Source: Streptomyces ambofaciens ATCC 23877 (GTDB taxonomy: Bacteria > Actinomycetota > Actinomycetes > Streptomycetales > Streptomycetaceae). From it: a stretch of 64,000 nt of DNA. A model generated the notes under the pieces. The model did not search any database and was not told the DNA's origin. It worked only from the letters and a program-made list of their open reading frames with translations. Shown in pieces: positions 1 to 8,538 of the stretch. The position numbers were made by a program, and so were the translations under genes. Location of the stretch: positions 1,537,001 through 1,601,000 of the forward strand of contig NZ_CP012382.1 of NCBI RefSeq assembly GCF_001267885.1, written 5' to 3'. Each line of letters opens with the position of its first letter. The first letter of the stretch is position 1.

Positions 1-608
1 CGGCGCAGGAACTGCTGCACCTTGGGTTCGGTGGTCGCGTCGGGCTCCGCGCCGGAGCGGCGGATGACGACGGCCTCGGACTTCATGATGGGCTCGCCGA
101 AGACCTCCAGACCCGCGTTGCGCAGCGAGGTCCCGGTCTCGACGACGTCCGCGATGACCTCGGCGACGCCGAGCTCGATGGCGGTCTCGACGGCGCCGTC
201 GAGGTGGACGACGGAGGCGTCGACGCCCCGGTCGGCCAGGTGCGCGGCGACGATGCCCTCGTAGGAGGTGGCGATCGTCCTGCCCTTGAGGTCCTCGATG
301 CCGTTCGCGGTGCCCGGCCGGCCGGCGAAGTGGAAGGTGGAGCGGGCGAAGCCGAGCGGGAGGATCACCTCGGCGTCGGCGCCGGAGTCGACCAGCAGGT
401 CCCGGCCGGTGATGCCGATGTCGAGCCTGCCGGAGGAGACGTAGATCGCGATGTCGCGGGGGCGGAGGTAGAAGAACTCGACCTCGTTCGTCGGGTCGAC
501 GATCCGCAGTTCCTTGGACTCGCGGCGCTGCTGGTAGCCGGCCTCATGCAGCATCTCCCCCGCGGGGCCTGACAGGGAACCCTTGTTGGGGACGGCGATG
601 CGCAGCAT
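1..608 (-). CDS. hisG: ATP phosphoribosyltransferase HisG (3' end outside window)
   Basis: The enzyme joins ATP to PRPP in the first step of histidine synthesis. The visible 202 residues begin MLRIAVPNKGSLSG and contain the periplasmic-binding-like fold with ITGRDLLVDSGADAEVILPLGF, both typical of the long HisG form. The ATG at 608 is preceded by GGAAGCCGACCTC, and translation is still open at base 1, so roughly the last quarter is missing. It lies 48 bases downstream of hisE on the same strand. It is therefore likely cotranscribed with hisE and possibly with the riboflavin genes above it. The identification is confident from sequence recall. Confidence 0.95.
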   Translation of the reverse strand, partial: MLRIAVPNKGSLSGPAGEMLHEAGYQQRRESKELRIVDPTNEVEFFYLRPRDIAIYVSSGRLDIGITGRDLLVDSGADAEVILPLGFARSTFHFAGRPGTANGIEDLKGRTIATSYEGIVAAHLADRGVDASVVHLDGAVETAIELGVAEVIADVVETGTSLRNAGLEVFGEPIMKSEAVVIRRSGAEPDATTEPKVQQFLR

Positions 609-656
609 GAGGTCGGCTTCCTTTGCGTGAAGGGGGTGGAGGGAAGGGGGTCCGGC

Positions 657-929
657 TTAAAGGTGGGCGTAGACGTCGTCCAGGGAGATGCCGCGGGCGA
701 CCATCATCACCTGGACGTGGTACAGCAGCTGCGAGATCTCCTCGGCCGCCGCCTCCTTGCCCTCGTACTCGGCGGCCATCCAGACCTCGGCGGCCTCCTC
801 GACGACCTTCTTGCCGATGGCATGGACCCCCTTGTCCACCAGCTCGGCGGTGCGGGAGGTGGCGGGGTCACCGCTGACGGCCTTGTGCTGGAGCTCGGTG
901 AAGAGCTCCTCGAAAGTCTTCTTGGACAT
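657..929 (-). CDS. hisE: Phosphoribosyl-ATP pyrophosphatase HisE
   Basis: HisE hydrolyses phosphoribosyl-ATP to phosphoribosyl-AMP, the second histidine step; it is a stand-alone protein in actinobacteria. The 90-residue product reads [14 protein letters not shown] and carries the all-alpha MazG-like signature [18 protein letters not shown], whose acidic residues bind Mg2+. An upstream in-frame start at 941 would add only four residues (MGAT). The ATG at 929 matches the family start. The gene sits 34 bases after ribH and before hisG. This is the usual actinobacterial hisE-hisG pairing. Confidence 0.95.
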   Translation of the reverse strand: MSKKTFEELFTELQHKAVSGDPATSRTAELVDKGVHAIGKKVVEEAAEVWMAAEYEGKEAAAEEISQLLYHVQVMMVARGISLDDVYAHL

Positions 930-963
930 GGTGGCGCCCACTTTACGCGTACTGCCGAGCGGC

Positions 964-1449
964 CTAGCGCCACGGTTCGGATACCGAGCGGAGCGTGGCC
1001 GCCGTGGCGACGGCCGCGGTCACCGCCTCGTGGCCCTTGTCCTCGCGGGAACCCTCGATGCCGGCCCGGTCCAGGGCCTGCTCCTCGGTGTCGCAGGTGA
1101 GGACACCGAAGCCGACGGGGACGCCGGTCTCCGCGGAGACCTGGACGAGGCCCTGGGTGACGCCCTGGCACACGTAGTCGAAGTGGGGGGTGCCACCGCG
1201 GATGACGACGCCGAGGGCGACGATCGCGTCGTAACCGCGGCCCGCGAGGACCTTGGCCACCACCGGGAGCTCGAAGCTGCCGGGGACCCTGAGCAGGGTC
1301 GGCTCGTCGATGCCCAGCTCGTGCAGGGCGCGCAGGGCGCCGTCGACGAGTCCGTCCATCACCTTGTCGTGCCACAGCGCCGCGACGACGGCGACCCGCA
1401 GGTCCCCCACGTTGCGTACGGTCAGTTCCGGTGCGCCCTTGCCGCTCAT
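964..1449 (-). CDS. ribH: 6,7-dimethyl-8-ribityllumazine synthase
   Basis: RibH condenses 5-amino-6-ribitylaminouracil with dihydroxybutanone phosphate to form lumazine, the riboflavin synthase substrate. The 161-residue protein has the family landmarks [27 protein letters not shown] (the His is the catalytic base) and [11 protein letters not shown]. The ATG at 1449 follows a CCAGGAGAGAC ribosome site. It is the last of four rib genes, 20 bases downstream of ribBA, so it is expected to share the FMN riboswitch control at 4152-4276. Length is normal. Confidence 0.97.
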   Translation of the reverse strand: MSGKGAPELTVRNVGDLRVAVVAALWHDKVMDGLVDGALRALHELGIDEPTLLRVPGSFELPVVAKVLAGRGYDAIVALGVVIRGGTPHFDYVCQGVTQGLVQVSAETGVPVGFGVLTCDTEEQALDRAGIEGSREDKGHEAVTAAVATAATLRSVSEPWR

Positions 1450-1469
1450 GTCTCTCCTGGAGTCCTTGC

Positions 1470-2759
1470 TTACTGGTTGCCGCAGGTGGACACGGGGGTC
1501 GTGTCCAGCCAGGGCAGGTCGTGTCCCATCCGGTCCCGCTTGGTCCGCAGGTAGCGGAGGTTGTGCTCGCCGGCCTGGACGGGCATCGGCTCGCGTCCGG
1601 AGACCTCGATGCCGTGCCGGACGAGGGCGTCGCTCTTGTCCGGGTTGTTGGTCATCAGGCGGACGGAGCGCACGCCGAGGTCCTCGAGGATCTGGGCGCC
1701 GGCGCCGTAGTCGCGGGCGTCGGCGGGCAGGCCGAGTTCCAGGTTGGCGTCGAGGGTGTCCCGGCCGCGCTCCTGGAGTTCGTAGGCACGCAGCTTGGAC
1801 ATCAGACCGATGCCGCGTCCCTCGTGGCCGCGGAGGTAGACCACCACGCCCCGGCCCTCGGCCTGGATGCGGTCCAGGGAGGCGTCGAGCTGGGGGCCGC
1901 AGTCGCAGCGCTGGGAGCCGAAGACGTCGCCGGTGAGGCACTCGGAGTGGATGCGGACGAGGACGTCCTTCCCGTCGCCGAGGTCGCCGTGGACGAGGGC
2001 GACGTGCTCGACCCCGTCCACGGTGGAGCGGTAGCCGTAGGCCGTGAACTCGCCGTGCCGGGTGGGCAGGTGGACCTCGGCCTCGCGGCGGACGGTCGGC
2101 TCCTCGCTGCGGCGGTAGGCGATCAGGTCCTCGATGGAGATGATCGTCAGGCCGTGCTTGCGGGCGAACGGGATCAGCTCGGGCAGCCGGAGCATGCGCC
2201 CGTCCTCGCCGGCGATCTCGACGATGGCGCCGGCCGGGCGCAGGCCCGCCAGGCGGGCGAGGTCGACGGCGGCCTCGGTGTGGCCGTTGCGGACGAGCAC
2301 TCCGCCGGAGCGGGCGCGCAGCGGGAAGATGTGGCCGGGGCGGACCAGGTCGGCCGGCTCGGCGGTGCCGCTCGCGAGGAGCTGGAGGGTGGTCGCGCGG
2401 TCCGAGGCCGAGATGCCCGTGCTCACGCCGTGAGCGGCGGTCGCGTCGACGGAGACCGTGAACGCGGTCTTCATCGACTCGGTGTTGTCGTCGACCATCT
2501 GGGGCAGGCGGAGCCGGTCCAGTTCGTCGCCCTCCATGGGCGCGCAGATCAGGCCGCGGCACTCGCTCATCATGAAGGCGACGATCTCCTCGGTCGCCTT
2601 CTCGGCGGCGATGACGAGGTCGCCCTCGTTCTCGCGGTTCTCGTCGTCGACGACGACGACCGGGCGTCCGGCGGCGATGTCGGCGACGGCCTGGCGGACG
2701 GGGTCGAGGAGCAGGTCCTCGGGACCGTCGGGGCTGTAGAGGATGGGGGCCGTGCTCAT
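1470..2759 (-). CDS. ribBA: Bifunctional DHBP synthase / GTP cyclohydrolase II
   Basis: One 429-residue protein supplies both riboflavin precursors. The N-terminal half (about 20-220) is 3,4-dihydroxy-2-butanone-4-phosphate synthase, with [19 protein letters not shown] and DRATTLQLL. The C-terminal half (about 225-415) is GTP cyclohydrolase II, with the zinc cysteines in [16 protein letters not shown] and the catalytic stretch [11 protein letters not shown]. Its ATG overlaps the ribM stop by four bases, indicating translational coupling. It belongs to the ribE-ribM-ribBA-ribH operon. Both catalytic halves look intact. Confidence 0.96.
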   Translation of the reverse strand: MSTAPILYSPDGPEDLLLDPVRQAVADIAAGRPVVVVDDENRENEGDLVIAAEKATEEIVAFMMSECRGLICAPMEGDELDRLRLPQMVDDNTESMKTAFTVSVDATAAHGVSTGISASDRATTLQLLASGTAEPADLVRPGHIFPLRARSGGVLVRNGHTEAAVDLARLAGLRPAGAIVEIAGEDGRMLRLPELIPFARKHGLTIISIEDLIAYRRSEEPTVRREAEVHLPTRHGEFTAYGYRSTVDGVEHVALVHGDLGDGKDVLVRIHSECLTGDVFGSQRCDCGPQLDASLDRIQAEGRGVVVYLRGHEGRGIGLMSKLRAYELQERGRDTLDANLELGLPADARDYGAGAQILEDLGVRSVRLMTNNPDKSDALVRHGIEVSGREPMPVQAGEHNLRYLRTKRDRMGHDLPWLDTTPVSTCGNQ

Positions 2760-3400
2760 GCGGGCGCTCCTTCCGGGACGGGCCGCGCCGCGGTGCGGGA
2801 GCGCAGCCACCAGTCGCGCAGGCCCCACAGGACGAGCGCGCCGTAGATGACGTAGACGAAGCCGGAGAAGGCGAAGCCGTTGGCGAAGTTCAGCGGGACG
2901 CCGACCAGGTCGACCAGCAGCCAGGCGAACCAGAACTCGACCATGCCCCGGGCCTGCGCGTACATGGCGACGACGGTGCCGACGAAGATGTACGCGTCCG
3001 GCCAGGGGTCCCAGGACAGGGTCGGGAAGGCGGTGAACAGGCCGCCGACCGCGAGGGTGCCGACGGCGGCGGCGCCGATCAGGGCGCCGCGCTCGCGCCA
3101 GGTGGCGAAGCGGACGGCGATGGAGCCGTCCTGGGTCTGCCGCCGGCCCCGGTTCCACTGCCAGAAGCCCCACGCGGCGACGACCATGACGACGATCTGC
3201 TTGCCCGCGCTGCCGGAGAGGTGGGCGGTGGCGAAGGCCGTGAAGAGGACGAGCCCGGAGACGAACTGCACGGGCCAGGTCCAGATCGAGCGCCGCCAGC
3301 CGAGCGCGAGGCCGAGCAGACCGATCACGTTGCCGATCATGTCCGACCACTTGATGTGCTGGTCGAAGAGGGTGAACGCCTCGGAGTTGAGCCAGTTCAC
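2756..3400 (-). CDS. ribM: PnuC-family riboflavin transporter (RibM/PnuX-like)
   Basis: This 214-residue membrane protein has about seven hydrophobic segments and the PnuC-family features [12 protein letters not shown] near the start, WFWQWNRG-like GFWQWNRG, and [11 protein letters not shown] in the C-terminal half. PnuC relatives carry nicotinamide riboside. In actinobacteria, members placed inside rib operons (RibM/PnuX) import riboflavin by facilitated diffusion. The position between riboflavin synthase and ribBA, behind an FMN riboswitch, favours riboflavin. The start is GTG at 3400, overlapping the ribE stop by four bases; its own stop overlaps ribBA. Substrate is inferred from context. 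Confidence 0.85.
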   Translation of the reverse strand: MNWLNSEAFTLFDQHIKWSDMIGNVIGLLGLALGWRRSIWTWPVQFVSGLVLFTAFATAHLSGSAGKQIVVMVVAAWGFWQWNRGRRQTQDGSIAVRFATWRERGALIGAAAVGTLAVGGLFTAFPTLSWDPWPDAYIFVGTVVAMYAQARGMVEFWFAWLLVDLVGVPLNFANGFAFSGFVYVIYGALVLWGLRDWWLRSRTAARPVPEGAPA

Positions 3401-3999
3401 CGGGTGCCCCCCTGGGTGCCGAGCAGGCGCTCGACGTATTTGGCGATGACGTCCACCTCGAGGTTGACCGGGTCGCCGGGCTGCTTGAGGCCCAGCGTGG
3501 TCAGGGCGAGGGTGGTCGGGATGAGGCTGACGGTGAAGAAGTCGGGCCCGGCGTCGACGACGGTGAGGCTGATGCCGTCGACGGTGATGGAGCCCTTCTC
3601 CACGACGTAGCGCGCGAGGTCCGCGGGCAGGGAGATCTTGACGATCTCCCAGTGTTCGGAGGGCTTGCGCTCGACGATCTCGCCGGTGCCGTCGACGTGC
3701 CCCTGCACGATGTGTCCGCCCAGGCGGGCGCCGACGGCGGTGGGGCGTTCGAGGTTGACGCGGGAGCCGGTGGCGAGGACGCCCAGGCTGGAGCGGTTCA
3801 GGGTCTCCGCCATCACGTCGGCGGTGAACTCGTCGCCCTCGTGGTCGACGACGGTGAGGCAGACGCCGTTGACGGCGATGGAGTCGCCGTGTCGTGCCCC
3901 TTCGGTCACGACGGGGCCGCGCACGCGGAAGCGACAGGCGTCGTCGAGGGTCTCGACGGCGGTGATCTCGCCCAGCTCTTCGACGATTCCGGTGAACAC
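3397..3999 (-). CDS. ribE: Riboflavin synthase alpha chain
   Basis: The enzyme dismutates two lumazine molecules to riboflavin. The 200-residue protein begins [12 protein letters not shown] and shows the expected internal duplication of two lumazine-binding barrels, with [13 protein letters not shown] in the first and [12 protein letters not shown] in the second. The start is GTG at 3999, after a GGCAGGAGG site. It is the first gene of the rib operon, about 155 bases downstream of the FMN riboswitch, and its stop overlaps the ribM start. Some Streptomyces literature calls the gene ribB. Confidence 0.96.
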   Translation of the reverse strand: MFTGIVEELGEITAVETLDDACRFRVRGPVVTEGARHGDSIAVNGVCLTVVDHEGDEFTADVMAETLNRSSLGVLATGSRVNLERPTAVGARLGGHIVQGHVDGTGEIVERKPSEHWEIVKISLPADLARYVVEKGSITVDGISLTVVDAGPDFFTVSLIPTTLALTTLGLKQPGDPVNLEVDVIAKYVERLLGTQGGTR

Positions 4000-4151
4000 T
4001 TCCCGGGTCCTCCTGCCTCTTCGGGCACGGACTCCGGGGCTGTCGAGGAACGACAGAGATCACGGACGAGGACACCGGGAGCGACGCCGGACGGGACCCG
4101 CCCGGTGAGGGGCGAGCCCAGAGGTCGGCGGCGCGCACGCATGCTCGCCCG

Positions 4152-4276
4152 CCGCGCACTGCCTCCCATCCGGACTTTAACCGTCGGTCCAGGAATTTCA
4201 CCTGGTCAACCGGTCGCTGGAGGCGACCGGGTCGCGGACTGTAACCGCCGGTTCGGACTTTCACCGACCCCGGAGT
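4152..4276 (-). promoter_or_regulatory. FMN riboswitch (RFN element)
   Basis: Read on the minus strand the segment contains the conserved RFN blocks: GTCGGTGAAAGTCC, GAACCGGCGGTTACAGTCCGC, then GGTGAAATTCCTGGACCGAC and GGTTAAAGTCCGGATGGGAG. The variable hairpin between them is CGGTCGCC/GGCGACCG. The aptamer lies in the ribE leader, about 155 bases before its start. FMN binding is expected to shut off the rib operon, as known for streptomycete ribB leaders. Whether control is by termination or by masking the ribosome site is not resolved from sequence. Confidence 0.95.
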
Positions 4277-4440
4277 GCGCTGCTTCTGGTACAGGGCCAG
4301 TGTGCCACGCCCGGTCATGGTCCATGCGAGCGGAGTGTGTGGAGTGGCTCACAGACCGCCGCGCGCGAGTGCCGCTCGAGCCTTCGCCGCTCCGCCAACC
4401 GCGCTCCGCCAACCGCGCCGCCGCACCCCCGCGTTGAGAT
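4277..4440. other. Upstream region between rib operon and chitinase
   Basis: This non-coding stretch separates the divergent rib operon and chitinase. It should hold the rib promoter, but I cannot fix -10 and -35 boxes for it. A 14-base unit, GCTCCGCCAACCGC, occurs twice in tandem at 4389-4416; its role is unknown. Confidence 0.5.
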
Positions 4441-4482
4441 TGGTCCATACCTATTGACTCACTGGTCTAGTCCTCTTAGGGT
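4441..4482 (+). promoter_or_regulatory. Chitinase promoter with chi-type direct repeats
   Basis: Two 12-base direct repeats, TGGTCCATACCT (4441-4452) and TGGTCTAGTCCT (4463-4474), flank a -35 box TTGACT (4454-4459). A -10 box TAGGGT (4477-4482) follows with a 17-base spacer. Streptomyces chitinase promoters are known to carry such repeats overlapping the -35 region, and the repeats resemble DasR sites (ACTGGTCTAGACCA). Chitin/GlcNAc-responsive control is inferred. Confidence 0.8.
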
Positions 4483-4512
4483 CTGCGCAACTTCCGTGGA
4501 GAGGAACCGACT

Positions 4513-6894
4513 GTGCCTTCCCCCTCACGCTCCAGAACGCGCCACCGGGCGAGACCGGCCCTGTTCGCGGCGGCCGCAGCCGTCGCCGGTCTGGTCCTCG
4601 CCGGCCTCCCCGCGACCGCCTCGCAGGCCGCGGACCAGGAGAGCTGTCGACCCGACGGGCTCTACCGGACCCCAGGCGTCGACGTCCCCTACTGCTCGGT
4701 CTACGACTCCGCGGGCCGGGAGAAGATGGGCGCCGACCACCCACGCCGGGTGATCGGCTACTTCACGGGCTGGCGCACGGGCAAGGACGGCAAGCCGGCG
4801 TACCTGGCCTCGGACATCCCGTGGGACAAGATCACCCACATCAACTACGCCTTCGCGCACGTGGACGGGGGCAACCGGCTCTCCGTCGGCCCGGACGGCG
4901 AGAAGAACACCGCGACCGGCATGACCTGGCCGGGGGTCGAGGGTGCCGAGATGGACCCCGGTCTCCCCTACAAGGGCCACTTCAACCAGCTCACCAAGTT
5001 CAAGAAGCAGCACCCGGACGTCAAGACGATGATCTCGGTGGGCGGCTGGGCCGAGACGGGCGGCTTCTTCGCCGCCGACGGCTCGCGCGTGGACTCCGGC
5101 GGCTTCTACTCCATGGCCACCAACGCCGACGGCTCGGTCAACCAGGCGGGCATCGACACCTTCGCGGCCTCGGCGGTCGACTTCGTCCGGAAGTACGGCT
5201 TCAACGGCGTCGACATCGACTACGAGTACCCGACGACGATGAAGGACGCGGGCAATCCGCTCGACTGGACCTTCGCCAACGGCCGCCGGGCCGGGCTGGT
5301 CAAGGGGTACGCGGCGCTGATGAAGACGCTGCGCGAGAAGCTCGACCGCGCGGGCGCCGCGGACGGCAGGCACTACCTCCTCTCCGTCGCCGCCCCGTCC
5401 TCCGGGTACCTGCTGCGCGGCATGGAGACCTTCCAGGTCCAGAAGTACCTGGACTACGTCAACATCATGTCGTACGACCTGCACGGGGCCTGGAACGAGC
5501 ACGTCGGTCCGAACGCCTCCCTCTTCGACGACGGCAGGGACTCCGAACTCGCCGCCGCGGGCGTGTACTCCACCTCCCAGTACGGCGGCATCGGCTACCT
5601 GAACACCGACTGGGCGTACCACTACTTCCGCGGCTCGATGCCGGCCGGCCGGATCAACATCGGCCTGCCGTACTACACGCGCGGCTTCAAGAACGTCACC
5701 GGCGGCACCGACGGGCTCTGGGGCAAGGCACCCTCCACGACGTGTCCGGCCGGGGCCGGCCTGACCAAGTGCGGTGACGGTGCGGTCGGCATCGACAACC
5801 TCTGGCACGACCTGGACACCGACGGCAAGGAGTCGCCCGCGGGCTCCAACCCGATGTGGCACGCCAAGAACCTGGAGAAGGGTGTCGTCGGCGACTACGT
5901 CACCGACTACGGCTTCCCGGCCGGCACCAGGCTGACCGGGACGTACGCCCGCAAGTACGACGCCACCCTGGTGGCGCCCTGGCTGTGGAACGCCGAGAAG
6001 AAGGTGTTCCTGTCCACCGAGGACGAGCAGTCGGTGCGGGCCAAGGCGGACTACGTGGTCGACCGCGGCATCGGCGGCACCATGGTGTGGGAGCTCGCGG
6101 GCGACTACGCCTGGGACGCGGGCAAGGGGCAGTACGTGCCGGGCTCGACGCTCACGGACACGATGTACGACACCTTCAGGACGGCCTCCCCCTACGGTGC
6201 CGAGCGCGCGACGACCGACCTGCCGGCCGAGGCGCTGGACGTCGACGTGGAGTTCGGGCAGTTCCCGCTCGGCGACTCCAACTACCCGATCAGCCCCAAG
6301 CTGAAGATCACCAACAACACGGGGACGGCGCTTCCGGGCGGTACGGAGTTCCGGTTCGACTACGGGACCTCCGCGCCCGGCAACGCCAAGGACCAGTCCG
6401 GCTGGGGCACTTCGGTCGTCCGCAGCGATCACACGGGCGGCAACGTCGGCGGGCTGAAGGGCGACTACCACCGCGTCTCGCTGAAACTGCCGGCCTGGCA
6501 GTCGCTGGCGCCGGGCGCGTCCACCGAGCTGGACCTCGTGTACTACCTGCCGGTGTCGACGCCGTCGAACTGGACGGTGACGTTCGGCGGCAGGACGTAC
6601 GCCCTCAAGGGGGACCTGGCGCGGGGGACGACCGTGGTGGAGCCCGGGACGCCGACACCCACGCCCAGCCCCACGGGCACGCCGACGGGCAGCGCGTCCC
6701 CGAGTCCGAGTCCGAGCCCGACGGACGGCACCCGGCCGTGCACGGCGCCGGCCTGGGACGCGGCCACGCCCTACGGCGGTGGCATCACGGTGGCCCACGC
6801 GGGGCACTCGTGGAAGGCCAAATGGTGGACGAAGGGCGAGGAGCCCGGCACCACCGGTGAATGGGGGGTCTGGCAGGACCTCGGCGCCTGCTGA
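4513..6894 (+). CDS. Secreted GH18 chitinase with C-terminal chitin-binding domain
   Basis: The 793-residue product should hydrolyse chitin outside the cell. A basic N-terminus and hydrophobic stretch ending TASQAA (about residue 40) form a Sec-type signal peptide. A GH18 catalytic domain follows (about 75-560), with the DxxDxDxE motif in [11 protein letters not shown]; the catalytic Glu is residue 238. Next come a beta-rich domain (about 570-705), a Pro/Thr/Ser linker, and a small CBM5/12-like domain with [11 protein letters not shown] and [15 protein letters not shown]. The start is GTG at 4513 after GGAGAGGAACCG. Promoter repeats upstream support chitin induction. The exact paralogue name cannot be assigned here. 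Confidence 0.95.
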   Translation: MPSPSRSRTRHRARPALFAAAAAVAGLVLAGLPATASQAADQESCRPDGLYRTPGVDVPYCSVYDSAGREKMGADHPRRVIGYFTGWRTGKDGKPAYLASDIPWDKITHINYAFAHVDGGNRLSVGPDGEKNTATGMTWPGVEGAEMDPGLPYKGHFNQLTKFKKQHPDVKTMISVGGWAETGGFFAADGSRVDSGGFYSMATNADGSVNQAGIDTFAASAVDFVRKYGFNGVDIDYEYPTTMKDAGNPLDWTFANGRRAGLVKGYAALMKTLREKLDRAGAADGRHYLLSVAAPSSGYLLRGMETFQVQKYLDYVNIMSYDLHGAWNEHVGPNASLFDDGRDSELAAAGVYSTSQYGGIGYLNTDWAYHYFRGSMPAGRINIGLPYYTRGFKNVTGGTDGLWGKAPSTTCPAGAGLTKCGDGAVGIDNLWHDLDTDGKESPAGSNPMWHAKNLEKGVVGDYVTDYGFPAGTRLTGTYARKYDATLVAPWLWNAEKKVFLSTEDEQSVRAKADYVVDRGIGGTMVWELAGDYAWDAGKGQYVPGSTLTDTMYDTFRTASPYGAERATTDLPAEALDVDVEFGQFPLGDSNYPISPKLKITNNTGTALPGGTEFRFDYGTSAPGNAKDQSGWGTSVVRSDHTGGNVGGLKGDYHRVSLKLPAWQSLAPGASTELDLVYYLPVSTPSNWTVTFGGRTYALKGDLARGTTVVEPGTPTPTPSPTGTPTGSASPSPSPSPTDGTRPCTAPAWDAATPYGGGITVAHAGHSWKAKWWTKGEEPGTTGEWGVWQDLGAC

Positions 6895-6901
6895 CCCCGG
6901 C

Positions 6902-6951
6902 GAGACCGGCCCGGCGGCGGTGACGAAGGCCCTTGCCCGCCGCCGGGTCTC
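6902..6951 (+). terminator. Hairpin after chitinase
   Basis: Arms GAGAC...CCGGCGGCGG and CCGCCGCCGG...GTCTC can pair around a loop of about 16 bases. The hairpin begins eight bases after the chitinase stop. There is no long T run, as is common for streptomycete hairpin terminators. Confidence 0.65.
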
Positions 6952-6989
6952 CTCAAGTCCCCCGCCGGGCTTCTGGGCGGGTGGCACGC

Positions 6990-7839
6990 GTGACGACCGC
7001 GATCGCCGAGCGGTTCGAACGCCACCGGCCACGCCTGTTCGGTGACCTCCGACGGCACTCCGGGCCCGCTGGAGTCGGCCGAGCGGCGGGACGCCGTGTC
7101 GACGGCGATGCTCTTCCTGCTGGAGCGGCTGACGCCGACGGAGAGGGCGGTGTACGTGCTGCGTGAGGCGTTCGCGTACGGGCACCGCGAGACGGCCGAG
7201 GCGCTGGACCTGACCGAGGCGAACTGCCGTCAGCTCCACCGCCGGGCCGTGGCGCGGGTCGGGGAGCCCGGGACCCGGTTCCCGCCGGCGCCGGAACGGC
7301 AGGAGCAACTGGTGAGGTCGTTCCTCGCGGCGGCCCGCGACGGCGATCTGGCGGGGCTGGAGAAGCTGCTCGCCGAGGACGTGGTCTGGTGGAGCGACGG
7401 CGGCGGAAAGGCCGGCGCGGTCCGGCGCCCGATCGAGGACCGCGCCAAGGTCGCCCGCTTCGTGCTGGGCGGGCTCCCGAAGTTCGCGAGCGGCTGGGAC
7501 GTGGCCGTCGCCGAGGTCAACGGCGCGAGCGGGCTGGTCGCACGGGTCGGCGAGGTGGCGGAGGTCGCGGACCGGCTCGCCGGACTGGCCGGCGGCGCGC
7601 CCGCCGGGCGGGTCGCCGACCTGGGCGGGCCCGAGGTGCGCACCGTCGAGTCGCTGGCCCGCGCGTTCCTGAGCGCGACGGGACGCCGCCGGGCCGTGGT
7701 GAAGGTGCCGCTCGCGGGGAAGGTGTACCGCGGGTTCCGCTCGGGCGGGCACCTCGCGCCCGAACGGGCGGTCGGCAAGGGGACGTTCGAGGACCATCTG
7801 GCGGTGCGATATGGCGACGGGGCGGACGGACGGCGTTGA
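6990..7839 (+). pseudogene. Composite remnant: ECF41 sigma factor fused to NAD(P)H-type oxidoreductase tail
   Basis: A GTG at 6990 opens VTTAIAERFERHRPRL, the usual start of an ECF41 (SigJ-like) sigma factor. Within about 20 codons the sequence jumps to another frame at 7042 (VTSDGTPGPLESAERR), which normally lies after sigma region 2; that whole domain is missing. Region 4 (ERLTPTERAVYVLREAF...TEANCRQLHRRA) and part of the SnoaL-like tail (AAARDGDLAGLEKLLAEDVVWWSDGGGK) follow. At EVNGASGLVA the frame passes into the C-terminal end of an NmrA/SDR-type oxidoreductase (GRVADLGGPEVRTVESLARAFL), a family often encoded beside ECF41 genes. Two deletions fit best. The 265-codon open frame from 7042 may still be expressed but lacks promoter-binding region 2. 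Confidence 0.8.
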
Positions 7840-7905
7840 CGAGACGCGGCACGGGCGGCTGCGCGGCGTATGGGTGAACCCGCACGAGCGGCTCGGGGCC
7901 GGGCG

Positions 7906-8373
7906 ATGAGCCGGCGCCGGTGGCTGCGGAGCGGACTGGGGGTGCTCGCCGCCACGCAGGTGGTGCTCGGGTTGTGGGTCCTGCTGCTGCCCGAGCTGTT
8001 CTGGAAATGGCCCTGGGTGTCGCACCTGCCGCCCTACAACGAGCACCTGCTGCGGGACTTCGGCGGGGCGAGCGCCGCACTCGCCGTGGTGCTGTGCTCG
8101 GCGGTCGCGGCGATGGAGCGGCGCCTGGTGGTCACCGCGCTGGTGGCCTACCTGGTGTCCTCGGTCGCCCATCTCCTCTTCCACGCACAGCACCTGGAGT
8201 CCCTGTCGGCGGCGAGCGGTGCCGGATTCATGGCGCTGCTGGGAACGGCGGTGCTGCTCCCGGCGGCCTTGCTGTGGCTCGCGGCGGACGGGACGGCCTT
8301 CCGTGCGGACTCCCCCGGGGGGACGGAGCGCGCCCCTCGGGCCGGAGGGCCTGGGCAAGGGTCAGGAACCTGA
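7906..8373 (+). CDS. Small membrane protein, function unknown
   Basis: The 155-residue product has four hydrophobic segments: GVLAATQVVLGLWVLLLP, ASAALAVVLCSAVAAM, VVTALVAYLVSSVAHLLF and ALLGTAVLLPAALLWL. A motif PPYNEHLLRDFGG lies between the first two. I recognise no named family with certainty. An in-frame ATG at 7870 would add 12 residues, but a GGGGCCGGGCG site sits just before 7906 and the added residues look like leader sequence. It follows the ECF41 remnant by 66 bases. Small membrane partners of ECF41 clusters occur, so it may be a leftover of that locus. Confidence 0.75.
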   Translation: MSRRRWLRSGLGVLAATQVVLGLWVLLLPELFWKWPWVSHLPPYNEHLLRDFGGASAALAVVLCSAVAAMERRLVVTALVAYLVSSVAHLLFHAQHLESLSAASGAGFMALLGTAVLLPAALLWLAADGTAFRADSPGGTERAPRAGGPGQGSGT

Positions 8374-8393
8374 AGGTCTGGGCATCGGCCCGG

Positions 8394-8466
8394 TCGGGCC
8401 GGGCGCCTGCTGAGGCCCTGCGCTCGGGCCGGGCGCCTGCTGAGGCCCTGGGCTCGGGCCGGGCGC
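8394..8466. repeat. 30-base tandem repeat, about 2.4 copies
   Basis: The unit TCGGGCCGGGCGCCTGCTGA followed by GGCCCTGCGC is repeated at 8394-8423 and 8424-8453, with a partial third copy to 8466. It lies between convergent genes (the membrane protein and the ROK regulator). No function is apparent. Confidence 0.85.
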
Positions 8467-8538
8467 AGAGCCGTCGCGGAGGTCGGCGCGCCTCCCGGAC
8501 GGCGCCGCGGCCGGCCTCCGTTCGACCGCCGCCGCGGG

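Noticed and set aside
7042..7839. Intact ECF41 sigma factor gene
   Set aside because: Sigma region 2 is missing, the true N-terminus lies in another frame, and the C-terminal third belongs to an oxidoreductase family.
4525..8358. Minus-strand open frame of about 1,280 codons opposite the chitinase and following genes
   Set aside because: It mirrors codon bias of the chitinase strand, crosses several genes and has a random-looking Arg/Gly/Val-rich product.
8394..8466. CRISPR-like repeat
   Set aside because: The units are directly tandem with no spacers and only about 2.4 copies; no cas genes are present.
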